Source: Anadara kagoshimensis (Eukaryota > Mollusca > Bivalvia > Arcoida > Arcidae). From it: DNA of 64,000 nt. The stretch covers positions 12,542,698-12,606,697 of the forward strand of contig CM037860.1 in assembly GCA_021292105.1 (NCBI GenBank), given 5' to 3'. Shown piece after piece: positions 13,159 through 25,100 of this stretch. The first letter of the stretch is position 1, and every line of letters begins with the position of its first letter. The notes below the pieces were generated by a model. That model was given only the letters and a program-made list of their open reading frames with translations. It made no database searches and was not told the DNA's origin. The translations under genes and the position numbers were made by a program.

Positions 13159-16100
13159 CATTTCTCTTGGATGTAGCAATATTTTATTATTATTGATAAA
13201 CCTGAGATAAAAAAAGTCATTCAAAGTGTTTTTCCTAATATTTAACCAGCATACTATATACGTACCACCTGTTGCTTATTATCAAAGTACAAGATAAAAG
13301 GAGTATTTTATCCCAAAGACAAATGCAAGATGGGTTGTAAACATGTCGACCAGACAAGTAAAAAAAGCTCTACGATATCACACATACGGAGCCAGAACAA
13401 CTTGTTTAGAGTTCCCTTCATATGTACTTTATAACTGAACAATATAAGACTTATAAACAACATGTTGAACAATATTCTTTCCAATATTTACTGATTATAG
13501 TGGCGAATAAATATGACTTTTGAAAGTGGGATATCGACTTGACCTTAACAATAAAATCTGTTTAAATATGTTGAACTTAAAACAGTTTTAACCCATTGTA
13601 AATAAGTTTTAGTAATTTCATTGAAGAATGTAATTAATATAATGAAATAGTATATTGTTTTCCGAAAATTCTTATCGATTCCATTTGAGCACAGTAAGTA
13701 ATCCTATTTCAGTATTTTTCATTTTTTTTTTTTTTGTTCTCCAAAATGGTTATCAATTCATTTGGAGTCCAGTAACTTAAGTTTTTTCATTCCACATACA
13801 TGTACCACGATTTAGTGGTTGGCTTAACTCGAATTATGAAAATTTTTTACCATTTGAACCGAAACACCGAAACTTTTGTCGATTATGACATTTGCATCGT
13901 CAATGGTAGATAATTTGACGAATTAAGTTGTCTAAAATAATAAATATGCCTATATCATCAACGAAATTGCTGTTTTGGAAAACTTATTAAATGGGGCTTC
14001 CAAATTGTTGCTTTGGTCACGCGTAACAAAAATTAATCGGTATCCGATAATGTTCCAATAGGACAATGGCAATGGTTTGGCACCATTTTTATAGAAGATG
14101 TCTATTTCTGTCAGGCATGAAAATGTTATCTTGACTTGATTGATTTTTTGAGAATTTTTCTACAACCAAGTTGAAGTTGGATATTAGCTATGACGTGGGT
14201 CAATAAAACGTGTGTTTGTTCCACTGTTAGTTAACGACTTCTTTATTAATATTTCTATCAATATTTTAGCCTTCTATCCAGTGCTTAATTACCCTTAAAC
14301 TTTACATCCCTGTGAGGACAATCGAGAAACAAAATGCCACATTCAAACATCACAACATTTTAGATCGTTGATCAACAACTCATTTTATTGTGAACAAAAG
14401 CCATTTGATCAACTGAATTGGTTCTATTTTCTAACGTCCTATTTTAGTTCAGCTATCCCAGACGCGGTCATTCATCATGGACTCATTGCGAAGTGTTATT
14501 GATTTTATTACTGATAATTACACAAGGGACAATGTATATGGAGTAATTTGTTCAAATGCATTTGCTGCGGAATTCGCATGATCTGATTCACTTAAGTGCT
14601 TGAAACATTTTCTGCGGATGCTCTCGATCTGATTCACAGAGGTGTTTGAAGATGACTCTTTAATTATTGAAAAATATCGTGACTAAAGGTCGGTATGGAC
14701 TGACTCTAATCGATAGGAATGATGAACAAAATTAAAATGTAGTTTTGTTTTTGTTACCGATATATGTAAGAACATATAAATACCGTCCGATAAGGTCATA
14801 TCTCAGACGATGTCACACTGTGTGACATTATGTTCGTCTGCTCCTGCAACGCGGTCAGACAAATTAGCAACGTTTTATCTTGTGAGGATTATAGGTGATG
14901 TTTGTCAATTAGCAAGTCGGTGTTTAAGCTCCCGAAAATTGTACGGAAAAATAAGACATCAATCAAGTATAAAAAACAGAATCCTGAATAATCGCCAATG
15001 CAACGAAGAACATAAACAAAACCAATGAAATGAAATAGATAATACATGACAACATACTATTATTGAGAGTACTGGTATTAAACTCCCAACTTCAAATGGT
15101 CACTGGATCAACTCTTTACTGTGTATAAATGACATGGTACTGTGTGCTTGGCAGTAATCTACGTGACTTAGAAAACGGCAACACGTGAATGAATTAAGAA
15201 AAGAAGATAAACATGCATGTATATTTAGATGTTTCTGTTGTGTTAGGACGCTTGCAATGCGTATACTATTCGATTTTCCCCAAAATACCCAAACATCTGA
15301 AAATGTATTAAAATACTAATTTTTGTACTAACGATATATTGAAAGTGCTTTAGTAATTCGAATTTCAGTGGACCCAACTTAGAAATTATATGTAATTGTT
15401 TAATGCTTGTCACTTGTTTAATGTATGTTTGCCAAACGCTAGGTGGTTATATTATTATGAAATGTTTTGTATTACGTAATCATTGCATGTTGGCATATTA
15501 CTTCCGCTGAAATATTATGCAACTATTTTCCTAATTATTTTGGTAATTTTAGGATAATAAATCTATTATTTTTTGTATTTGGCGGAAAGATGTTATCGTT
15601 TAGATATTTCTTTAGAATAATTGACGATACATTTCCCTGGTGTCTCAATTAGTTCCACATCATATAGCTGTAGGATTGACCATAAAATTGGGGTTTCTTT
15701 TGCATGTTGAAGCGACATAATGAAATCGCTTCCGTCTCTAATGATATAAACACACGTTAATATGTATTCAAACGTGCTTATAGTTGTTTGTTTACCAATT
15801 CTGTGCCAATTTCTAGTTTCGATAATTTATAGTTACCCAAATAAACAAATCCTTGTGCGTATAAACACTTGAAGGTCATTTGTATGTAGATAACACTGAT
15901 TCGCTTAATCCAAATTATCTTATCCAAATTATCCAGAATGAAACATTGACTTATTATCTGAAGTACAGACATGTCAAAACTTTAACGTTTATCTAAGGAG
16001 AAGGAGTCGAGACTCAGCTGCCGAGCGACCGAGATATAGATATCTAGTGACCGCAAAGTCCCCGAGAGATACATATAGCAACTGTACATGTCAAAAAACT

Positions 16101-19100
16101 GTCGAGATATAGCTAACGAGATGAGCTCTGTAACGCCTTATAGCAGTGTTGCCGCATAAACTCGCCCGATACGTCTTTGCGGGGAATTTCAACGCATAAA
16201 GAAGTTGGCCAGGTTTATGCGGCGACATTCAACGCATAAAGATAGCGTGCTTATATGCGGCGCAATGGTGCCTTTTTGACGCATTACGAGAACTAATTCC
16301 CAGCTTAGACGTGTTGGAACACCTTTATGCGACAACACCGCTATGTCGCATTACAAAGCTCCCCATTACTTCTTTACATCGGATGGCAATTACAATAACA
16401 TTGACTGATTCGTTTTATAAGTATTCGTTAATGCCGCTTTATTTGTACTGATTATATATAGGATTGCTTATTGCCACGCCCATATTTGTTCCAAAATTAA
16501 AATGGTAAGAAACGTAAAGTGGCTTTATAGTCTAATTGAAGAATGGATGTTTTAATGGTGATCATAATACAGGAAAATGTGTTTTTATCGAGTTCTTTTT
16601 AAGTATGTTGTTTATTTGAACCACGGCCACGAAGTAAATACATGTAGGCGTCAGTCTTAAAACTGTTGATTAACAATTTTCAGAGAAGCATAGGCAAAGA
16701 GTAATCTGGCCACTGGTATTACAGATTAATCTTCTCACATTGTAAAAAATTAGCATTTTATAAGACTTAAAAGAATTTTAGGAAAAAAGTCCTTCTGATT
16801 CAACTATTAGCAATCCTTGTATCTTTGAATAAGAGAGCCTCTTGCAATTTATTTATGTCCGGATTTCCCCGATATATTACCTGTAGGTATAAACTATCAA
16901 TGTATTCCTATGTGATGACTCTAGAGAGATAATTTACATTATGGAAATTAAATACTTAATCGATTACACCATAGAGAAAATCATGTAAATCCTGACCCAG
17001 TCTAAAATGTATTACAACATATGGAAATGACAGATCTGTATAAGCCTTTTCAGTGATTTGACAAAAGTACGAAACATTCATCAAACTCGATGGTAAAACT
17101 GATGGTAAAGGTTTGACACAGTGCCACTATTTCTGCACTCAGGTCTAGCGTGATAAAGGAGTTTTGTCATAAAAAAGAGGGTCTTCTAGATAAAGACGCC
17201 AAAGAAAACGCCTGAAAACTTCAAAATACTCTGGCTATGGGAAAGGTTGCAAAATTGAGGGGTACTATGATTATGTTTTACTATGTAGTGTACATTTATG
17301 CCCCAGTGTATTATAATACCTCAAACTTTCGGCTTGTTTTTCCAAAAATATCGCCTTAAAAAGACTTTTTCTTTGATGAATAAGTGAGCGTCTTCATAAA
17401 TAGGGAGGTGCGATTACATTTAGCGATCGATATGCTCTGGAACAACTTTTCAAAATCATTCACATTATTCTATATTTATACTGTCCTTGGCATATATAAC
17501 AAGCACATGATGATTTGTCATTTCAATAATCATAAGTCAAAAAGCCTGTTGCTTGAGGATAAATATAAAATATTTTTTCAGTATTTAGTCATTAAAGGAT
17601 CAAAAACAAACTCCAGTCTTGCATACCTGTACACAGCTGTTACGAATTATTTCATTTTATGTTTTGAATAACTAAGTTAACTGAATACAGGATTTAACAA
17701 GAATTGTAATAGTATAAGTTAATGCACAGCTTTGTTCTGCTCCATACAAATATTACATTTTCCACAAACACATACATATCTATATCTGTATGACAAGAAC
17801 TCTTAGATAATTCTCAAAAACTCATTAACTACTTTGTGTTATAAATATCTCCATGGTAATTAAACATTTCGAGGTTATACTCCGTACCTGTTTACTAAGG
17901 TTCATGCTAACACTCCGTACCTGATAACCAAGGTTCATGCTGTCTCCAGACAACCCGACCGTGCACCATATTGAATTGGCTTGGGCAAATGTTGTATCTA
18001 ACTGACGTCATTTTTCTGATTAGGTCGTCAGAAACATTTAATATATGTTCTGATAGTTTTGGGTGAAGTACAGCAGTGATTTAGAAAACATGCACGTTCT
18101 CCCAAATACAATTGCCATCTTGCTAAGGGGGAGTCCTAAAGGAATGGCATTACGATCATGAATATCTTAAGTAAAAAAGTTAAATACACTTTACAATATC
18201 AGAGTTGACAACAGTCAACGTTTATAAAATGAAAGAAAGGGTTTGAAAAAAATTAGTTTAGCTGATGGTACAAACTCTTTATCATCTCCTGTTTGATTGG
18301 AGTTGTTTTCTCCGTCAGTCATATCGAAGTCTTCAGTATGGTAAGCGCGACTCGTAGTGATACGGCTACTGAAAAAAGGAACTCGACCTGATACGGAGGG
18401 TTGTACATTCACACTGTGTATATAATATGTATGTATCATCTCCGGTTTGATTGGAGTTGTTTTCTCCGTCAGTCATATCGGTACAAAATGCCTTTCATCA
18501 GAAGTGACTAGACGCCTTATTCTTGAGTTATATTGAGTTTTATTATTAATTCACTGATATGATGAATATATGAATTACAGCAAATGTCTTAGTTATTTAT
18601 AGATTTTTAAAAAGGTATTCATTATCGTGTTATATTATCTTTGGTGCCAGCCGCCTTTTGTGCCTCGGGATATTAATAAATCTTCATCATATTTTCTTCT
18701 AAATAAGGTTTCACTTCTCTAGTGTTGATGAATATTCAATAATCATATTTGAATTTACGCTGGGAGCTAGGACTTGAAATCAGAATTTTAAAAATAGCTC
18801 TTATCCTAGACAATATGATATAATAATGGTTGCCATGACAACGCTGTATTTCTATAGTGTTTTATAAAAGTGAAATGCACATCTATCGATTACATCTGTA
18901 TGTTTTTGAATTATTGAAGTAAATGGGGCTATTTTGCGTGATACTAGATATTGCCTCATGTTTTATATCTAGTCGTGTTTGAAGTCAATATTGTTATCAG
19001 ACATGAAAGGATAACATCGTGTAACGTTGGCTGTCGTAAAGCATCTCTCTGTGAATTGTTGTGCGTTATTACATAATTGCTGACATAATCATATCATAAA

Positions 19101-22100
19101 AAGTAAAAAGAATGACACATATGAACTCAACTCTGTTTACAGAATATTTAGATATTTTCAACTCTTCCCGTATTGTATTAAGCATCAAATATGCTTTACT
19201 TCAGACAAATTCAAAACGCCATGCAAAATCGACAATTGTAATGCATCATCGCTGAATTGTTGTTCGTTATTGCATAATTGTTAATATAATCATCTCAAAA
19301 GCAAGAAGGATGGCAGTTATGAATTAAACTCTTTTTTAACAAAATATTAAAATATTTTCAACTCTTTCTGTATTGTATTAAACCATGAAATATGCATAAC
19401 TTCTGACAAAATCAAAAGCACTGTGCCAGGTCGAGTGATATAATGCATTTTTTGTGAATTGTTGTCTTTTATTGCATAATTGTTCATATAATCATAACAT
19501 CTTAAAAGCAAGAAGGATGACAGTTATGAACTCTACTTTATTGAACAGAATATTAAAATTAAATCCTTAAAACCACTAAATAAGCTTTACTACTGGTAAA
19601 TTAAAAAAAACGCCATGCGACATTACTGTTGTAAAGCATTTCTCTGTGTTGTGCGTTATTACATAATTGTTCATATAATCATAATATCTTAAAAGCAAGA
19701 AGGATTGCAGTTATGATTTCGACTCTTTTAAACAGAACATTTTAATGCTTTTAACTCTTTCTGTATTGTATTAAACCCTAAATATGCTTTACATCTGGTA
19801 CATTTACAAACACCGTTCGACATCGGTTGTCATAAAGCATTCTCTGTGAATTTTTGTGCTTAACTGGACAATTGTTAATATAATCATCTCAAAACAAGGG
19901 GAATTGTTGCAGTTCTTAACTTAACTTTTATTAACCGAACATTTAAATACATGTATTTTCAACTTTGCATTTTGTTTAAACTTGAATATGCTTTACTTCT
20001 GACACAGTCAAAAGCACCATGCAGCATAGATTGTATGCATACAATGCATCCTAAATGATTTTTGTGTTTTATTGTTTATATAATCATGATGCCAGTTATG
20101 AACTCTACTCTTTTAACGGTACATTTATATAGTTCAGCTCTTTGTGCAATTAATTAAACCTTGACTGTGCATCGCTTCCGACAAATTAAAAACATACCGG
20201 TTATAAAGACCGGGTTGGGCCCTTGTCGTGTCCCTTGACACATGCACCTACATTTGGTATGCGACACATCGTCTCATGTTGTTTTACATTTGTACCATAA
20301 ATATAGTAGATATTGGAAAGACACGGTATTGGTTCGGACGGTTGGTACGGACGGACTGGCGGAAAAGCTGTCTCCTAGATAGTCGTTTGCGAGGTATAAT
20401 AATGATCTGCTGTTCTATATATAACATTGGCTGTAGACATACCAGTTCTACCTTTGGCAAGATTGTACGATTTTACACGAACGTTTTAAAGCCTAAATAC
20501 AATACAGACTTTAATTTATAAATATAATCAAAAGATTCTAAAATTCACGTGAAACATTGCATATTTATACATAGAGAAAGCTATAAATCTCCAAATTATA
20601 ATTGAAAAGTCTGAAAGTTTCGATTTTACATGAGAATTTATATTGCTCTCAGAAAAGTAAAATAGTTATTGCTTATGTCGAAACAAACCTACATGTACTT
20701 CAACTTTGAATTGAAGTGTAAAGTAATCCACTGAAGTGGCAACTATTTTATTACTTGTTCAATGTTCTTTGCTACTTAAAACTCTAAGAAAATTAGGTTT
20801 CTAATGCCAGCATTTCGTGATACCTTGGTCAAACCTAAATTGGTTGAGAATAAATGTGTGAACAACATGATAACCTTAGTAACGAAACAAGATGTATTTT
20901 ATTGTTATTTCCCATACAGCATGCAAGGCTTTTTTCATTTCTTACTTCTTAGTTAGATGACTGAGGACTCCTCAATAGTACAATAGTACTTTAACTTCAT
21001 TCTAATCCCTGTCCAAAGTATCGACTTTTATAACAAGTGGTTTGTCTTTTCTTAACTTATTTGGCTGAGTTGTTTTTCAAACGACTTGTTTTGGATTGTT
21101 CGTTGCATACGATCTTGTCAGGTAACAGGTTTTCGTTCTGTTATATAACCAATCAATGTGCTCGAATGACTATATACAATTACATCTTCTTCTTTCACAG
21201 TTTCTTAACTGACTTGTTTTGTTTTGTGTTGTTGGTTGCATGTGATGTTGCCAAGTTTTCAGTTTCCTCGACTGACTATACACAACCACATCTTTAAAAT
21301 GATTGATCGTTGTTTTACCCTATTATTGGATATACAGCAAAAAAGCAATTGTTTTTTGCAAAGAAAATTTCAAAATAATTATCTAGTTGCGAGGTGAAAT
21401 TACGTGATGACATTAAATCGATTGTTTAATCATAATATTGTATATGCATTATTTAGTGTTGCCACTACATTACTGTGATTGTTCAAAGCTGGTTAATCCA
21501 GTCACATACATGAATATTGACTAAAACTTCTAACCCTTTAGAACTAATTCAAATACAGTCAATCCTGCCTTAAAGGTCACCTCTATATAAGGGCCACTTG
21601 TATTTAAATATCAGTAAAGTTTTTTACTAATTGCTCTTTAAAGACCACCTGCCTATAAAGGTCATTTTTTAATTTTTAAGAACGATAGCAACCTTAGACG
21701 TTCAACAAAACAATAGAATTTCGGAAATCGGTCCGGAGGTGGGTTGCTTATACAAGCGAGTGTTGCCAATGGATAATCGTTGTAATGCATTACGCGTTAG
21801 TCAGTTCACCTACTTCAATTCACAACAACCTAAGGTTATAATTGTTTTATGTCTACAATGTTACCTTATGTGTACTAACGCCCATACACATGGCATGTTG
21901 GTCTCAAGAAGATCATCTAGACATCCATTGTTATAGCATGGACCGTTTTGGAAGTTTAAATCATCCTCCAGAACTACCTGCCTCGATATAAGTGAAATAA
22001 TCTTAACTTAGTCGAAACTACTATGTATCTATTATTCAACCAAACTTCTTTGGAGGAAAACATCAGATATTTTTGGATTTACAGTAACTAATCTCGATCT

Positions 22101-25100
22101 ATTTCACTGTCATAATTCACCAATCTCTCACGCATCACTCCATTGACTAGATGTTAAGCCGTTATCAAATCCTAGCCAATATGAATGTAAATGTTCAAGC
22201 CCATATATCCTAGAAAAACAATGCAATTAAAAGACAAAATATGAAATATCACCCCGAGATTATTAGTTTTACCAGACTGTTTGTAATACAATATTATACA
22301 TAGATAGATATTACTCAGGAGCTTATTCTGTTCTGGATAAGGACCAAGCAATGTAATGTTAAACAGTGAAATTACTATATATCTGAAGACTATCAGGCGA
22401 CAGTAATATCGATTTATCGCGATACTTGTATTAACTGCCAGATTCTCAGTGTGTGACGTAACGTGATTTTTATTGAAGATGTACTATAAATAAAATTCAA
22501 CCAATTTCCTGATTTCTGGTGATGCTAAGATAAGAGTTACTTGTCAAGCTTGTCTTGATATCGTTATTGAACGATTTACCTTTTCTGTAAACAAGCACGT
22601 AGAAACATTATACTTGTCAAACTTAGTACGCCGCCATGATGGAACGTTATCCTCGCTAGAAAGCTTACACTTGGCAAACTTACATGACCGACCTGACGAA
22701 AAGTTAACACTAAGCTAACGAAAAGAAGTTTAAGCGCGCCTGCTGACATCATTTTATTAGCTAATGGCTGCAATGTTGTCGAAAGATAAATAGCAGCCGC
22801 GGAAAAGTTGTCCAGATAAAGCTAACGAAGGGGTTAGCTTAGCTTAGGTTTAAATTTCCGTCAGGTCTGTACTTTAGCAAGTTGTCATGATTAAAACGTT
22901 ATGCTCGCTAGAATCTTCTCAGATTTAGCATGGTGTTATGATTTAACGTCTGTCTCGATCTCTGGCAATAATAGTTTGACCTTTGTCAGTTTTAGCATGG
23001 TGCTTTGATTGAACTTTTTATTCGATTTCTAGAAATAATCGTATAAAAAGTACATCAGGGGTATTTAATACTTGTCATTCCGTTATAGCTTGTATACCAT
23101 TATTAACTAATGTCCATTTATTAGGTCCCCCGTCTGAGTTTTGTTTGTTAGAAGCCATCGGATATTTGCTATTGTTATATGTTTCTTGTTGGTCCTGACA
23201 AGAAGGCTTTTCAAGTGATCCGCTGGAAACGACACATGCAAACTTTTTTCCCGATACGCTGGTTTATTCACAAAGGTCGCTTTTCACTTGATGCGCAGGG
23301 AACAACTCTTTTTCCTGTTATGTATAAATCAATCGTTAAGGTTACTTGCCTCTACCAATCACAGACTACAGAATTACCATTGAATTATGACAGTTTGTTT
23401 TGTTCTATTAGGAAGGGAAGTTATCCTTGTTTACTTAAATGATTGTTCAAATATTAAATACACGTTCCGGATTCAAATAATACCAAAAGCCATTTATCAA
23501 TCTGGATTCTATGTTCCAATGACAATGTAAAACAAAGCTACTATACAGGCCTGTCGAAAGTTTAACTCTGAGCTAACGATAATGAATCGAAGCTCGAGTG
23601 TGGAGCTAACAAAAACGAATCGAAGTTCGAGTGTAGAGCTAGCAAAAACGAATCGAAGTTCGAGTGTGGAGAATACGACATATTGGTAGCTTGAGACCGA
23701 AAGTTGTCGAGAGATAAATAGTAACTGCCATAAAACCGGCGAGCTAGCTATAGCTAACGATATGAGACGAGGCGCTGGTTTGGCACATATTCCTTAGGCT
23801 AGTGTTAAACTTTCGACAGGTCTGTACTGTAGATATACACCCTCAAGGTTGTTGCCAATAATAATTATAATTATCCAAACAGATGTTATAAACGTATTGG
23901 AACTGTAAAAGTACGATATATCTAAAATATGATATAATATTGCAACATATAGATCGATACAAATTGTCAAGAAATCTTTGGTAAGCATGCAATAGCCAGG
24001 TCTTATATATTTATTTTAGTATTTTAGCTGTAGCACTCATAGGCCAAGTAGTTAAATTTCAATTTGCTGAACATCGTGTCAGTGCTGCCCGCCCCGAATG
24101 GAAAACTTGTTGATCTATTTAATGTGTCCGCATAATCTGTAAGTTGATTGAAGAAAAAAAGGCAATGAGTAAACAAAAAATAAGTTTATTCACTTCCCAA
24201 TGGTCTGTCCACCTGTCTTTCACAACCTTGTGGCATCCATATTGCCAACATTCCTCAATGGATTTTTACTAAACTTACACAAGTGACTATTGTAGTTGTG
24301 TAGATCAAAAGTGAATGTCACTAAGTACATTCTAATAACTTTGTGGTGCTTAACGATAGACCTTTTTATTCTGAATTTAAAAACTTGTGTAATAATTGGT
24401 ATTGGTTTTAAAACACTTAACCTTCTTGAAGAAAACCCGTTCAGACTAGTAGCCAATGATATATAGGCTATAACTGATGGACAAATGCATTCACATTTGG
24501 CATACCTCAGTACCATATTTGATGAAATGAAATTGAAATCGTACTTCAATATAAAATTTCGTATAATTTTAAAATTATGCTATCATTTCACATTATTTCA
24601 ACTTTTTACATGATTTATTTTACTAATCGCACGTTTGTGTAGTTAAGTCTTAAGAAAGTATAAAATACGACCTTGAAAAGTAAAGTAATCATTTCCAAAC
24701 AGAAGCAATCCAATAATTGGTTTGTGCAGAAATCAATCGTAGCTAATGCATTTCCCTGATAACGGTACTGCAGTGGTTATAAACAAAACAATAATAGGCC
24801 TATTGTACTCGTTATTAATTGTGGTTAAAATTTCTAGTGAGTTCTAGGAGGGGGTTAATTAGGGGTAACTAACCGCAATGTTATATCTTATAATATAACA
24901 TCATACATGTGTTGGAGTTTGACGTTAACGAGAAAAAATGTAGACAAAAACTGCTTGAAGCCACGCCATCTTCTCTCTGATACAAGAGGAGATAGATTCG
25001 TACTAACGTGTAAGCGCTAAATAACATATTGTGTTTTTGGCAATTTGTTAAGAGGTTGAGGCCCAACAAGGTGAACTTTGTTGTTGTTGTGAATGGTTAT

